64,000 bases of DNA, taken from the NCBI RefSeq assembly GCF_002943105.1, contig NZ_PTPZ01000007.1:79935-143934 (forward strand), given 5' to 3'. Positions 1-9,499 of this stretch are shown here, one piece after another. Positions within the stretch are counted from its first letter, which is position 1; the number at the start of each line of letters is the position of its first letter. Source of the stretch: Cloacibacterium normanense (GTDB lineage Bacteria; Bacteroidota; Bacteroidia; Flavobacteriales; Weeksellaceae). The notes under the pieces were generated by a model, which was not told the DNA's origin, searched no databases, and worked only from the letters and a program-made list of their open reading frames with translations. A program made the position numbers and the translations under genes.

Positions 1-575
1 ATGACCCTGGTTATAGAGCCATTACTTTTGATGAGTTAAGAATTGCTTACAAACAACAAGCAGAAGCACTTTTAGATGGCGGTTCTGATATTCTTTTGGT
101 AGAAACCATTTTTGATACTTTGAATGCTAAAGCTGCACTTTTTGCCATAGATCAAATTCAGGAAGAAAGAAAAATTCAGATTCCAATTATGGTTTCTGGA
201 ACCATCACAGACGCGTCTGGAAGAACTTTAAGTGGACAAACAGCTGAAGCTTTCTTGGTTTCTATTTCTCATCTTAATTTATTGAGCGTTGGGTTTAACT
301 GTGCTCTAGGTGCGAAACAATTAACGCCTTATTTAGAAACCATTTCTAATAATTCTGAATTTTACATTTCTGCTTATCCAAACGCTGGTTTACCGAATGC
401 TTTCGGGCAATATGATGAATCTCCAGAATTTATGGCAGAACAAATCCGTGAATACGCAGAAAAAGGATTGGTAAATATCGTTGGTGGTTGTTGCGGAACA
501 ACTCCTGACCACATTGCTGCAATCGCAAAAATCGTGAAAAATTATCAACCAAGAAAAGTTGATGTGATGATTTGA
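1..575 (+). CDS. metH: Methionine synthase, homocysteine-binding part (5' partial)
   Basis: This is the C-terminal part of a cobalamin-dependent methionine synthase homocysteine domain, which moves a methyl group to homocysteine. The reading frame is open from the window edge (first full codon at base 3), so the start lies upstream. Visible motifs are [22 protein letters not shown] and [10 protein letters not shown]. The Cys in NCALG and the Cys pair in GGCC are the expected zinc ligands that activate homocysteine. The protein stops after this domain, and the folate, B12 and activation modules follow 71 bp downstream as a separate gene. From memory, a two-gene metH is usual in Flavobacteriia, so this is a split enzyme and not a frameshifted one. 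Confidence 0.9.
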   Translation, partial: DPGYRAITFDELRIAYKQQAEALLDGGSDILLVETIFDTLNAKAALFAIDQIQEERKIQIPIMVSGTITDASGRTLSGQTAEAFLVSISHLNLLSVGFNCALGAKQLTPYLETISNNSEFYISAYPNAGLPNAFGQYDESPEFMAEQIREYAEKGLVNIVGGCCGTTPDHIAAIAKIVKNYQPRKVDVMI

Positions 576-646
576 TGATGAGTTAATGTGATGCTTTTCA
601 CAAGCATTATCTTATTTTCAAATTAACTAATTATCTCATTTATAAT

Positions 647-3298
647 ATGAAATATTTAAAACTTTCGGGTCTAGAACCTTTAATTATAACTCCAGAATCC
701 AATTTTATCAATATTGGAGAAAGAACCAATGTAGCAGGTTCTAAGAAATTTCTCCGATTGATTAAAGAAGAAAAATTTTCTGAAGCTCTAGATATTGCTC
801 GTCATCAAGTGGAAGGTGGCGCACAGATTTTAGACATTTGTTTTGATGATGGACTTTTAGACGGAAAATATTGCATGGTTAAATTCTTAAATTTAATCGC
901 CTCAGAACCTGACATTTCCAGAATTCCAATGATGATAGATTCTTCAAAATGGGAAATTTTAGAAGCTGGTTTGCAAGTGGTTCAAGGGAAATGTGTAGTA
1001 AATTCCATCAGTTTAAAAGGTGGTGAAGAAGAATTTATTCGTCAAGCCAAAGCCATCAAAAGATATGGTGCTGCAGTAGTTGTAATGGCTTTTGATGAAA
1101 ATGGACAAGCTGATAATTACGAGCGCAGAATTGAAATCTGTAAAAGAAGTTACCAAATCCTCACAGAAATTGTAAAATTTCCTGCCGAAGATATTATTTT
1201 CGATCTCAATATTTTCCCTGTTGCAACAGGTATGGAAGAACACCGTAGAAATGCTCTAGATTTTATAGAAGCAACAAAATGGGTTCGAGAAAACTTGCCT
1301 TACGTTTCGGTTTCTGGTGGTGTTTCTAATGTTTCTTTTTCATTTAGAGGAAATGATTCGGTAAGAGAAGCAATGCATTCGGTTTTCTTGTATCACGCTA
1401 TCAAAAATGGAATGAATATGGGAATCGTAAATCCTACAATGCTAGAAGTTTATGATGAAATTCCGAAAGATTTATTAGAATTGGTGGAAGATGTAATGCT
1501 AGACAGAAGAGATGACGCTACGGAAAGATTATTGGATTATTCTGAAAAACATAAATCGGTAAAAAAAGAAATTGTAGAAAATCTAGAATGGAGAAATCTG
1601 CCTTTGCAAGAGAGAATTACGCATTCTTTGGTAAAAGGAATTGATAGATTTATTGAAGAAGATGTAGAAGAAGCTCGAAAAGTATCTGCAAAACCTCTAG
1701 ATGTGATTGAAGGAAATTTAATGACAGGAATGGGTGTAGTTGGTGATTTATTTGGCAGCGGGAAAATGTTTTTACCACAGGTAGTAAAATCTGCGAGAGT
1801 AATGAAAAAAGCCGTGGCTTATCTTCAACCTTTCATTGAAGCTGAAAAAGATTCTGCTCAAAAAGCCAATGGAAAAGTATTGATGGCGACTGTAAAAGGT
1901 GATGTTCACGATATTGGAAAAAATATCGTGAGCGTAGTTTTGGGTTGTAATAATTACGAAATTGTAGATTTAGGAGTGATGGTTCCTGCCGAAAAAATTA
2001 TTCAAACTGCGATTGATGAAAAAGTAGATGTCATTGGTTTGAGTGGTTTAATTACGCCAAGTTTAGACGAAATGGTGCACATTGCCAATGAATTAGAACG
2101 CAGAAATTTAGATTTCCCTTTGATGATTGGTGGTGCCACAACTTCTAAAGCGCATACTGCAGTAAAAATTGACCCGAAATATAAAAATGCGGTAATTCAC
2201 GTGAATGACGCTTCCAGAGCGGTTGGAGTAGTGAGTTCTTTGTTAAGCAATAGAAATGCAGAATATGTTTCGGATTTGAAAACCGATTATGCCGATTTCC
2301 GTGAGAAATTTTTGAATAGACAAGTTGATAAAGAATATATTTCGATTGAAGAAGCGAGAAATCAGAAATTCAAAATCGATTGGGAAAACGAGACCATCTC
2401 TGAACCTAAAAATTTAGGTATTCAATTGATTGAAAATCAAGATTTAGAAGAACTAATACCTTTTATTGATTGGAGTCCGTTTTTCAGAAGTTGGGATTTA
2501 TTTGGAAAGTATCCTCAGATTTTAGAAGACGAAATTGTAGGAGAACACGCAAAAGAACTTTTTGCAGATGCTCAAAAAATGTTGAAGAAAATCGTGGATG
2601 AAAAATTATTAACTGCAAAAGCAATTTTCGGAATTTTTCCTGCCAATTCTAATGAGCAAGACGATATTGAACTGAAAAATGGTGAGGAAACATTCACATT
2701 TAGAACGCTTCGTCAACAACATAAAAAATCTGATGGCAAAGAATATTTGGCTTTGAGTGATTTTATCGCTCCAAAAGATTCTGGGAAACAAGATTACATC
2801 GGTGCTTTTGCGGTGACTACAGGTTTTGGAACGGATGAATTGGCTCAAAAATATGAAGCAGAACATGATGATTACAATGCGATTATGGTAAAAGCAATTG
2901 CTGATAGATTGGCGGAAGCTTTTGCGGAATATTTACACAAAAAAGTAAGAACTGAAATTTGGGGTTATTCTAGTGATGAACATCTAGAAAATGAAGATTT
3001 AATTTCCGAAAAATATGTAGGAATTCGTCCTGCTCCTGGTTATCCTGCTTGTCCAGACCATTTAGAAAAAACCACGATTTGGGAAGTATTGAAAGTGAAG
3101 GAAAACATAGGATTAGAATTGACAGAAAGTTTGGCAATGTTCCCTACAGCCTCTGTTTCTGGATATTATTTTGCAAACCCAAAATCGAAGTATTTCGGAG
3201 TAGGAAAAATTACAGAAGACCAGCTGAAAGATTACGCCGAAAGAAAAAATATAGATTTAGAATTCGCGAGAAAATGGTTGAGCCCGAATTTAGCTTAA
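647..3298 (+). CDS. metH: Methionine synthase, folate/B12/activation part
   Basis: This is the rest of cobalamin-dependent methionine synthase (883 aa). The order is an N-terminal pterin-binding domain (IGERTN at about 23-28), the B12 cap, a Rossmann B12 domain with DVHDIG (His421 is the lower axial cobalt ligand), and a C-terminal AdoMet activation domain with [12 protein letters not shown] at 794-805. It takes methyl from 5-methyl-THF, passes it through cob(I)alamin to homocysteine, and repairs oxidised cobalamin using AdoMet. The homocysteine domain is encoded just upstream, and metF, which makes the methyl donor, follows after 31 bp. This is most likely one operon. All domains look complete. 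Confidence 0.95.
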   Translation: MKYLKLSGLEPLIITPESNFINIGERTNVAGSKKFLRLIKEEKFSEALDIARHQVEGGAQILDICFDDGLLDGKYCMVKFLNLIASEPDISRIPMMIDSSKWEILEAGLQVVQGKCVVNSISLKGGEEEFIRQAKAIKRYGAAVVVMAFDENGQADNYERRIEICKRSYQILTEIVKFPAEDIIFDLNIFPVATGMEEHRRNALDFIEATKWVRENLPYVSVSGGVSNVSFSFRGNDSVREAMHSVFLYHAIKNGMNMGIVNPTMLEVYDEIPKDLLELVEDVMLDRRDDATERLLDYSEKHKSVKKEIVENLEWRNLPLQERITHSLVKGIDRFIEEDVEEARKVSAKPLDVIEGNLMTGMGVVGDLFGSGKMFLPQVVKSARVMKKAVAYLQPFIEAEKDSAQKANGKVLMATVKGDVHDIGKNIVSVVLGCNNYEIVDLGVMVPAEKIIQTAIDEKVDVIGLSGLITPSLDEMVHIANELERRNLDFPLMIGGATTSKAHTAVKIDPKYKNAVIHVNDASRAVGVVSSLLSNRNAEYVSDLKTDYADFREKFLNRQVDKEYISIEEARNQKFKIDWENETISEPKNLGIQLIENQDLEELIPFIDWSPFFRSWDLFGKYPQILEDEIVGEHAKELFADAQKMLKKIVDEKLLTAKAIFGIFPANSNEQDDIELKNGEETFTFRTLRQQHKKSDGKEYLALSDFIAPKDSGKQDYIGAFAVTTGFGTDELAQKYEAEHDDYNAIMVKAIADRLAEAFAEYLHKKVRTEIWGYSSDEHLENEDLISEKYVGIRPAPGYPACPDHLEKTTIWEVLKVKENIGLELTESLAMFPTASVSGYYFANPKSKYFGVGKITEDQLKDYAERKNIDLEFARKWLSPNLA

Positions 3299-3329
3299 AA
3301 TTTAAAATATTGAACTTTGAATTGAGAAA

Positions 3330-4292
3330 ATGAAAGTTACAGAACACATACAAAACGCAAACGGAAAAACACTTTTTTCTTTTGAAATTTTGCCACCTCT
3401 AAAAGGTCAAAATATACAATCGATTTTTGATGCGATTGATCCATTGATGGAATTTAATCCTGCATTTATAGATGTTACGTATCATCGTGAAGAATATGAA
3501 TATGTAGAACGTGAAGATGGACTTCTGGAAAAACGAGTGGTGAAAAAAAGACCGGGAACCGTGGGAATTTGTGCTGCAATTCAGAATAAATATGGTGTAG
3601 ATGCAGTTCCGCATATTTTGTGCGGTGGATTTTCTAAGGAAGACACCGAAAATTTCTTGATAGACATCGATTTTTTGGGAATTCATAATGTAGTTGCATT
3701 AAGAGGAGATGCGGTGAAAACAGAAACCTATTTTAAACCAGAGAAAAACGGACATGCTTTTGCCAAAGATTTGGTAGAGCAAATCGTGAAAATGAATCAC
3801 GGAACTTACCTAGACGAAAGTTTAGAAAATTCTGCCTGTACAGATTTTAACATCGGTGTTGCAGGTTATCCTGAAAAACACATGGAAGCAGCAAGTCTGG
3901 AACAAGACATTTACCACCTCAAGAAAAAAGTAGAAGCAGGTGCAGATTATATCGTGACGCAAATGTTTTTCGACAATCAAAAATATAACGATTTTGTAGA
4001 AAAATGTAGAACTTCTGGTATTAATGTTCCTATTATTCCTGGATTAAAACCAATTACTACCAAGTCTCAACTGAGTATGATTCCGCATCGTTTTAAGGTA
4101 GATTTGCCTAACGAGTTGGTGATTGCCATTGCTAAAGCAAAAGACAACAAAGAAGTAAAAGAAATTGGAATCAACTGGTGCATTCAGCAAAGCAAAGATT
4201 TAATGAAAAACGGCGCTCCTGTTCTACATTATTATTCCATGGGAAAAAGCGAAGTGGTAAAAAGAATTGCTTCTGAAGTGTTTAAAGACTAA
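3330..4292 (+). CDS. metF: Methylenetetrahydrofolate reductase
   Basis: This 320-aa flavoprotein TIM barrel reduces 5,10-methylene-THF to 5-methyl-THF, the methyl donor for the methionine synthase encoded just upstream. Family marks are the N-terminal FSFEILPPLKG with its catalytic-type Glu, LRGD near residue 127, GVAGYPEKH, and DYIVTQMFFDN. Length is normal for bacterial MetF, and the start at 3330 is the only ATG before the first conserved strand. It is the last gene of the metH-metH-metF run. Its stop overlaps the stop of the convergent minus-strand gene by 4 bp, leaving no room for a separate terminator. Confidence 0.95.
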   Translation: MKVTEHIQNANGKTLFSFEILPPLKGQNIQSIFDAIDPLMEFNPAFIDVTYHREEYEYVEREDGLLEKRVVKKRPGTVGICAAIQNKYGVDAVPHILCGGFSKEDTENFLIDIDFLGIHNVVALRGDAVKTETYFKPEKNGHAFAKDLVEQIVKMNHGTYLDESLENSACTDFNIGVAGYPEKHMEAASLEQDIYHLKKKVEAGADYIVTQMFFDNQKYNDFVEKCRTSGINVPIIPGLKPITTKSQLSMIPHRFKVDLPNELVIAIAKAKDNKEVKEIGINWCIQQSKDLMKNGAPVLHYYSMGKSEVVKRIASEVFKD

Positions 4293-5443
4293 AGCATTTT
4301 GTGTCTTTCAAACGGAAGATTTTGGTCAAAAATATAACGATAAGTCGCGAGTTTCCTCGTGACTTTTGTTTCTAAATTTTCGGCAATTTTAATCATTCTT
4401 GGATTAAAATCTCCAATCCATTGCATTTCGTAATCGGTATAATTTCTAGTTTTTCTGAAATGCTTTGTACCTTCCCAAATCATAAATCCATCGATACCTT
4501 TTCTTTGCCATTCTGGAACAATTCCGAAAACCAATCCTACCATTTTCTTATTTTTTATAAAAAATTTAGCCAATAAAAATTTCAATTTTTCAATCCAACC
4601 GAATTTCCCATTCAAGTATTTAAACCATTGATTCAAATCTGGAATGTTAATCCACATCGCAATCGGTTTATCATTTTCATAAATGAACCAAGAGATATTT
4701 TCGTCTAGAATAGGTTTCATGATTTGAAACATTTTCAGCACTTTTTTAGCTTCTATTTGCTTTCCTTCACCATGATTTGCCCACGCTTTGTTGTAAATTT
4801 CTGCAAAATCATGCGCAAATTTTTCCAATTGATTTTTTTTCCAATGAACTGCTTTCAAATTTGGATTTTTAGCATTCATTCTATGTCCATTCATAAAAAC
4901 TTGTGAAACCTCATCATAGACTTTCCTGCCGTAACACAATTGATTAAAATAAATCTGAAAACCGTAATTTTCAAACAATTTCTGATAATACGGCGCATGA
5001 AAATTCATCCCGTACAACGGTTCATGAAAACCTTCAATGAGCAAACCCCAAAACTTGTCTCGCTCCCCGAAATTTATCGGCCCGTCCATTGCTTCCATTC
5101 CGCGTTCCAGCAACCAATTTTTACAAAAATCAAAGATGAAATTTGCCGTTTCTTGGTCATCAATACAATCAAAAAAACCAATTCCGCCAGTTTTTAACTT
5201 TTGTTCATACTTTGGATTGACAAAAACCGCAACTTTCCCTACTATTTGATTTTCTGCATTTTTAAAAAGAAATCTTTCACAAGTTCCATTTCTGAAAAAT
5301 TTATTTTTGTTGGGATTAAAAACCTCTTCAATGTCTTTATCTAATGGGCGAATGTAATTTTTCTCGTTTCTAAACAAACGAGCTGGAAATTCTAAAAATT
5401 CTTTTTGCGTTTCTGGCGAATTAACGAGAATAGATTTCAGCAT
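4289..5443 (-). CDS. GNAT-like protein of the YghO type
   Basis: This is a 384-aa protein with no signal peptide or membrane segment. The opening FLEFPARLFRNEKNYIRPLDKDIEEVFNP pattern and the internal GPINFGERDKFWGLL are typical of a large GNAT-like family (E. coli YghO type) often annotated only as hypothetical. The region around VGLVFGIVPEWQRKGIDGFMI resembles the acetyl-CoA-binding segment of GNAT enzymes (Q/RxxG). The substrate is unknown. It sits alone between the metF end and the amylase terminator, convergent with metF. The fold assignment is moderately sure; no function is claimed. Confidence 0.65.
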   Translation of the reverse strand: MLKSILVNSPETQKEFLEFPARLFRNEKNYIRPLDKDIEEVFNPNKNKFFRNGTCERFLFKNAENQIVGKVAVFVNPKYEQKLKTGGIGFFDCIDDQETANFIFDFCKNWLLERGMEAMDGPINFGERDKFWGLLIEGFHEPLYGMNFHAPYYQKLFENYGFQIYFNQLCYGRKVYDEVSQVFMNGHRMNAKNPNLKAVHWKKNQLEKFAHDFAEIYNKAWANHGEGKQIEAKKVLKMFQIMKPILDENISWFIYENDKPIAMWINIPDLNQWFKYLNGKFGWIEKLKFLLAKFFIKNKKMVGLVFGIVPEWQRKGIDGFMIWEGTKHFRKTRNYTDYEMQWIGDFNPRMIKIAENLETKVTRKLATYRYIFDQNLPFERHKML

Positions 5444-5452
5444 ACATTAAAA

Positions 5453-5477
5453 AAATCCGATTAAATGAATCGGATTT
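5453..5477 (-). terminator. Terminator of the amylase gene
   Basis: A perfect 10-bp stem, AAATCCGATT (5453-5462) with AATCGGATTT (5468-5477), has a 5-nt loop. Read on the minus strand it is followed by a T run. It sits 26 bp downstream of the GH13 stop and upstream of the next minus-strand gene, separating the two units. Confidence 0.8.
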
Positions 5478-5503
5478 TAAATGTAGTAATTATTTTTTAT
5501 TTG

Positions 5504-6874
5504 TTAATCCTTCACCAAAACTTTGTAATCCCAAGGCTTCAAAGAAACAGTGTAGCTTTCTTTTACTTGAATTTTTTCTTTACTAAAAAGTTCTGTGTAA
5601 TTTCCTTGGAAATATTTAGAATCTAGGGTCACTGTTAATTCTTCGTTAGAGAAATTAAAAATTGGCAAAACAGCGTCAATATTTTTTTCACGATGGAATG
5701 AGATTACTTTGTCCATTTTATCATTGGTAATTCTTACCATTTCGCCACCGTATTTTCCGTTCCAGAGCGCTTGATTTTTGTGTTTCAAGTGAAATAAAGT
5801 ACTAAATAACGCTACATGAGGATGGTCTTTCCATTCGATTGGGTCTTTGTCAAAAAATTTCAAACTTCTATCAAGTCCAGCTTCTTGTCCGCTATACATA
5901 AGAGGCATTCCGTTTACCACACCACAAAAAACGATAGAAGTTTCTAATCCTTTCCCGAAATTTCTTTGCGGCGTTCCGTTCCAAGAATTCATATCGTGAT
6001 TGTCAGTAAAAACCATTCTGTAAGCATTTCTAGGAACCGAACCTACATCGTGAGCTAAATATTCTACCAATCCGCCAATTCCTTTATTTTGTGTAGTGGC
6101 ATCTTTTAATTTTTCAAAAAGCGTCCATGAGTAAGTCATGTCAAAAGATTTTTTGTACAAATCTCTACTTTCCCACTCCGCCAACATGAAAACAGGTTTT
6201 ATTTGGTCTAATTCTTTTCTGGCATTTTCCCAAAAATCTACAGGAATAAAACCTGCTACATCTGCTCTATAACCATCAATATTAGCCTCTTTTACCCAAA
6301 ATTTAAGAGATTCTGTCATGTATTGTCTAAATTCTGGATTTTCATAATCAAAATCAATCACATCATCCCAATCATACCAAGGTGTTGGTTGAAAATTTCC
6401 GTCTCTATTTTTAGTGTACCAATGAGGATGAGTGGTTGCCAAAGAATTGTCCCAAGCAGAATGATTACCAACCCAATCGATGATTACGTACATTCCCATA
6501 TCATGGATTTTTTTGACCAAATTTTTAAAATCTTGCATAGTTCCAAATTCTGGATTCACCCCACGAAAATCTTTTACAGAATAATAACTTCCTAAACCCC
6601 CTTTTTTGTTTTTTTCGCCAATAGGATGAATCGGCATGAGCCAAATAATATCTACACCCATGCTTTTCAGTCTAGGCAAATGTTTTTCAAAGGCTTTGAA
6701 AGTTCCTTCTGCAGTATATTGACGAAGATTTACTTCATAAATCGTAGCATTTTTGCTCCATTCAGGATGGGTAATTTCTACATATTCTTTAGGAAAATAT
6801 TTTTGGTCAATTTTTTGAGAAAAAAAGCTTTGAGAAAAAACAACAAGGAAAAAAACTAGAATTTTTGTTTTCAT
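5504..6874 (-). CDS. Exported alpha-amylase family (GH13) glycosidase
   Basis: This is a 456-aa glycoside hydrolase family 13 enzyme acting on alpha-glucans outside the cytoplasm. The N-terminus MKTKILVFFLVVFSQSFFSQ is a signal peptide. The four classic regions are visible: DWVGNH (I), GYRADVA with nucleophile Asp205 (II), LAEWE with acid/base Glu233 (III) and TDNHD with Asp294 (IV). A beta-sandwich C-domain ends the protein. An upstream in-frame TTG would add six residues, but the ATG at 6874 starts directly at the signal peptide and has a GAGGA motif upstream. No SusC/SusD pair or glycan regulator is adjacent, so its exact substrate cannot be inferred. Confidence 0.9.
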   Translation of the reverse strand: MKTKILVFFLVVFSQSFFSQKIDQKYFPKEYVEITHPEWSKNATIYEVNLRQYTAEGTFKAFEKHLPRLKSMGVDIIWLMPIHPIGEKNKKGGLGSYYSVKDFRGVNPEFGTMQDFKNLVKKIHDMGMYVIIDWVGNHSAWDNSLATTHPHWYTKNRDGNFQPTPWYDWDDVIDFDYENPEFRQYMTESLKFWVKEANIDGYRADVAGFIPVDFWENARKELDQIKPVFMLAEWESRDLYKKSFDMTYSWTLFEKLKDATTQNKGIGGLVEYLAHDVGSVPRNAYRMVFTDNHDMNSWNGTPQRNFGKGLETSIVFCGVVNGMPLMYSGQEAGLDRSLKFFDKDPIEWKDHPHVALFSTLFHLKHKNQALWNGKYGGEMVRITNDKMDKVISFHREKNIDAVLPIFNFSNEELTVTLDSKYFQGNYTELFSKEKIQVKESYTVSLKPWDYKVLVKD

Positions 6875-6906
6875 TTTCAGTAATTTCCTCAAAGTTAAGA
6901 AATAAA

Positions 6907-6936
6907 AAAACGCTACAAATGATTTTGTAGCGTTTT
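6907..6936 (-). terminator. Original tmRNA terminator, now separated
   Basis: The hairpin has arms AAAACGCTACAAA and TTTTGTAGCGTTTT and is followed on the minus strand by a strong T run. It lies just beyond the left attachment repeat. Before the element inserted, the minus-strand tmRNA gene would have ended directly into this hairpin, so it is read as the native tmRNA terminator stranded 12 kb from its gene. Confidence 0.7.
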
Positions 6937-6943
6937 AATTTTC

Positions 6944-6958
6944 GTGGAGTTGGAGGGA
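6944..6958. repeat. Left attachment site repeat
   Basis: This 15-bp copy of GTGGAGTTGGAGGGA is identical to the tmRNA 3' end at 18953-18967. It is followed by AATGAAC where the tmRNA has TTCGAAC, so similarity ends here. It lies between the stranded tmRNA terminator and the integrase promoter. Confidence 0.88.
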
Positions 6959-7023
6959 AATGAACTTATATGAAGTTAATATACTTTATATTTTATAAAT
7001 ATTCTATTTATCAATATTTTACA

Positions 7024-7031
7024 TATATTTG
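7024..7031 (+). promoter_or_regulatory. Candidate -7 box of the integrase gene
   Basis: TATATTTG matches the Bacteroidota -7 consensus TAnnTTTG, 66 bp before the integrase start. No clear TTG lies at the expected -33 distance. The predicted transcript would carry the 20-bp end repeat in its leader. Confidence 0.4.
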
Positions 7032-7074
7032 TATATATAAAAACATATTGTTTTTATGCTTAAATATAGAAGTT

Positions 7075-7094
7075 TTAGCACCTAAATTAGCACC
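7075..7094. repeat. Subterminal repeat, left copy
   Basis: TTAGCACCTAAATTAGCACC is a 20-bp sequence built of two TTAGCACC units. It is repeated exactly and in the same orientation at 18889-18908 inside the other end of the element. It ends two bases before the integrase ATG and so occupies the ribosome-binding region. It is a candidate integrase arm-binding site that could also control integrase expression. Confidence 0.7.
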
Positions 7095-7096
7095 TA

Positions 7097-8338
7097 ATGA
7101 ATTATACATTTAAACTCAAAGAACCTAATAGCGAAAAGGAAACTCTTATTTACTTTCGTTCTTATTTTGGAAATGAAGGTAAAAATTTTATTTATTCTAC
7201 CGGAGAAAAAATTAAACCTATTGAGTGGGATTTTGAAAATAGGCAACCCAATGATTTGAATGGACGAACAAAAAGAGCAGAAAATCATAGAAGCGTGAAA
7301 AAGCAGTTAGATAGGTATAGTGGTTTTTTTACTGAAATTGTCGATCGTTATAAGAATATTAATGAAGAACTAACCACAGATGTAATTAAACAGAGATTTG
7401 ATGAACATTTTAAAAAAGTAACTGTTAAAAGTGATTTTTTTAGAATTTATCAAGATTTTTTAACTGAAAAAGAAAATGACTATACAGGGAATGCCATTTC
7501 TATTTCAACACTGAAAAGATATAAATGCAATAAGACATTGCTTGAAGATTTCCAAAAAGATTATAAAATTAAGATAGCACTCGGAAATTTCGATGAAAAG
7601 CTTTATAATAAGTTTCTCAAATATTGCATCGAGGAGAAGAAACATTCGGCAAATACGGTTCATCGTAATGTAGGATTGTTAAAAACTTTTTTAGGTTGGG
7701 CTTTGGGAAAAAAATATACATACAGCAATAGTTTTCTAAATTTCAAAAAACCTCCAAAATTCAGAACCGATGAAATAGCTTTAAATTATCAGCAGGTAGA
7801 AGAAATTTACAATTACGATTTCAGTAAAAATAGAAGATTGGAAAGAGTAAGAGATTTGTTTGTTTTGGGTTGTGTTACAGGAATGCGTTTTGGAAATTAC
7901 AGCAGTATTTCCAAAGAAGATATTCAAGAAGATTTTATTCGTGTAGTCGATTTGAAAAGCAAAACAAAAAATCTTTCAATACCATTAAACAGTATCTCAC
8001 GAGCAATTTTAGAAAAGTATGATTATAATCTTCCCAATATTTCCAATCAGAAAATGAATAAATTTATAAAAGAAGTCTTTCAGGAAATGGAGTTTACGGA
8101 TGAAATAAAAAAGACAATGAAATATGGCGATGAACTGATAGATAAAAAATCGGAATTTTGGGAAAGGATATCCAGCCATACCGCCAGAAGAAGTTTTATT
8201 ACAATAATGAAAAATAAACGAGTTCCAGATAAGGTAATTATGTCTTATACAGGACATAGAAGTTTGGAGGTTTTCAATAATTATTACCGCCCGAGCGAAG
8301 AAGATAAAGTTAATTATATGAATGAAGTTTTTAAATAA
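7097..8338 (+). CDS. int: Tyrosine recombinase (integrase)
   Basis: This 413-aa site-specific tyrosine recombinase should catalyse integration and excision at the tmRNA 3' end. An N-terminal arm-binding region is followed by a SAM-like core-binding domain (about 110-215) and a catalytic domain. The catalytic set is visible: Arg264 in TGMRFGN, His361 and Arg364 in HTARR, His387 in TGHRS and nucleophile Tyr396. It is the first gene inside the left end, 138 bp from the attachment repeat. Its stop overlaps the next start by one base (TAATG), so the 242-aa protein is translationally coupled. It belongs to the Bacteroidota phage-integrase type. Confidence 0.95.
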   Translation: MNYTFKLKEPNSEKETLIYFRSYFGNEGKNFIYSTGEKIKPIEWDFENRQPNDLNGRTKRAENHRSVKKQLDRYSGFFTEIVDRYKNINEELTTDVIKQRFDEHFKKVTVKSDFFRIYQDFLTEKENDYTGNAISISTLKRYKCNKTLLEDFQKDYKIKIALGNFDEKLYNKFLKYCIEEKKHSANTVHRNVGLLKTFLGWALGKKYTYSNSFLNFKKPPKFRTDEIALNYQQVEEIYNYDFSKNRRLERVRDLFVLGCVTGMRFGNYSSISKEDIQEDFIRVVDLKSKTKNLSIPLNSISRAILEKYDYNLPNISNQKMNKFIKEVFQEMEFTDEIKKTMKYGDELIDKKSEFWERISSHTARRSFITIMKNKRVPDKVIMSYTGHRSLEVFNNYYRPSEEDKVNYMNEVFK

Positions 8339-9066
8339 TGAAACAAAACAATTTGTATCTCAAATACAATCCTGGTGCAGAAATTATAGCAATACCTTTT
8401 ATTGTCAGTCGAATTATTAAAGGAAAAAATATAAAAGAATTGCTTTATGAAATTATTAATGCTCTTAGAGAAAAAGCTGCTAATGTAAAGTTAAATGAGC
8501 TGGAGAAATTTGAATCTCAAATAGAATATAATAACATTGAAAATTTTTTTGCCACACACTTTAAAGCGCTGGAAAATTCCAATGAACATACTTTCGAAGA
8601 TAAAATAAAGTACTGTTTAAAAAAGTATGCTAAAGAATCCAAAAGCTTATTATCTGCTGCCAACACAGTAGTTTTAGAAGAAAATTTTTTAAAAGGTGCA
8701 CAAGAAACGCTTTTTTATTATTTTATTATAAATGAGAATAAAAAACCTAAAAAAACATTCCAATCAATCTTTGCAAATAAGGAAAACTATAATAAATTCA
8801 TTTCAGTAATGAAAAATAATTTTTACTTAAATGGAAATAACAAATTTGATATTCCCATTATCTTCTTTGCCGGAGTATTAACATTCCTCAAAAAAAAAGG
8901 TTTGATAAAGAATGTAAAAAATATTGACATCATAAAAGCCTTGAAAACGGATTTTGATTTTGAAATTTCAACTGCTTCATTTTCAAATGGAATGCCCTAT
9001 CCAACCAAAGAAGAAGAGAAAAAATTATTTGATGATTTATCAATAGAATTTATGATTAAGTATTAA
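8338..9066 (+). CDS. Unknown protein coupled to the integrase
   Basis: This is a 242-aa soluble, lysine-rich, largely helical protein with no signal peptide, membrane segment or recognised motif. The start overlaps the integrase stop by one nucleotide, which argues for co-expression and a shared role in recombination or its control. In Bacteroides elements the genes next to the integrase often encode excision-control proteins, including RteC-type proteins of similar size. The sequence here does not let me assign it to any of these. Base composition is AT-rich like the integrase. Confidence 0.65.
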   Translation: MKQNNLYLKYNPGAEIIAIPFIVSRIIKGKNIKELLYEIINALREKAANVKLNELEKFESQIEYNNIENFFATHFKALENSNEHTFEDKIKYCLKKYAKESKSLLSAANTVVLEENFLKGAQETLFYYFIINENKKPKKTFQSIFANKENYNKFISVMKNNFYLNGNNKFDIPIIFFAGVLTFLKKKGLIKNVKNIDIIKALKTDFDFEISTASFSNGMPYPTKEEEKKLFDDLSIEFMIKY

Positions 9067-9144
9067 ATTTTACTGAATTTACTAAAATTCATAGATTTAA
9101 AACACAACTAAGCAATATTTGCATAGAATTTTAAAACAATTACT

Positions 9145-9423
9145 ATGCAGACAAGCAATCCATTTCAACCCATTATGGACGGATTAGAAGAGCTAAAAGA
9201 ACTTATCCATTCCATAAAGAAAGAACCTGAAATCGAACTGAAAAAGAAATTCTATTCCTTTAAGGAGGCATCGGAAATTTTGAAGTTAGATTATCAGACC
9301 GTTCGTTCCCACGTTCTCAAAGGAAATATCAAAGCTGACAAAATAGGCAGATTTTACCGTATCAATCATTTGGATTTGATGAATGCTTTAAATGAAGTAA
9401 AATCATTGAAGTATAGAAGATAG
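9145..9423 (+). CDS. Excisionase-like helix-turn-helix protein
   Basis: This 92-aa protein has a C-terminal MerR/excisionase-type helix-turn-helix: FYSFKEASEILKLDYQTVRSHVLKGNIKADKIGRFYRI, about residues 33-70. The N-terminal third is an acidic, possibly coiled segment. Small proteins of this type near the integrase of Bacteroidota mobile elements act as recombination directionality factors or regulators of downstream primase/mob genes. The role here is inferred from position between the integrase pair and the replication genes. It ends 76 bp before the next gene, with a short CCGTA/TACGG hairpin in between. Confidence 0.8.
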   Translation: MQTSNPFQPIMDGLEELKELIHSIKKEPEIELKKKFYSFKEASEILKLDYQTVRSHVLKGNIKADKIGRFYRINHLDLMNALNEVKSLKYRR

Positions 9424-9499
9424 ACATGTCTTTGTTTATCCGAAACACTATTCTCTAACCTTCCGTATCTCTTACGGAGTAAATTAAAATCCACAAAAA

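Noticed and set aside
1..3298. metH as a frameshifted pseudogene
   Set aside because: A clear stop, a 71-bp gap and a proper start with intact motifs on both sides indicate two genes.
3049..3333. 94-aa reading frame overlapping the end of metH
   Set aside because: It is out of frame with a clearly conserved MetH activation domain and has an arginine-rich random composition.
4724..5249. Plus-strand frames (60-85 aa) inside the GNAT-like gene
   Set aside because: They are shadows of the minus-strand gene with no family signs.
6944..6958. Second, truncated tmRNA or tRNA gene at the left end
   Set aside because: Identity with the tmRNA stops after 15 bp, so it is only the attachment remnant.
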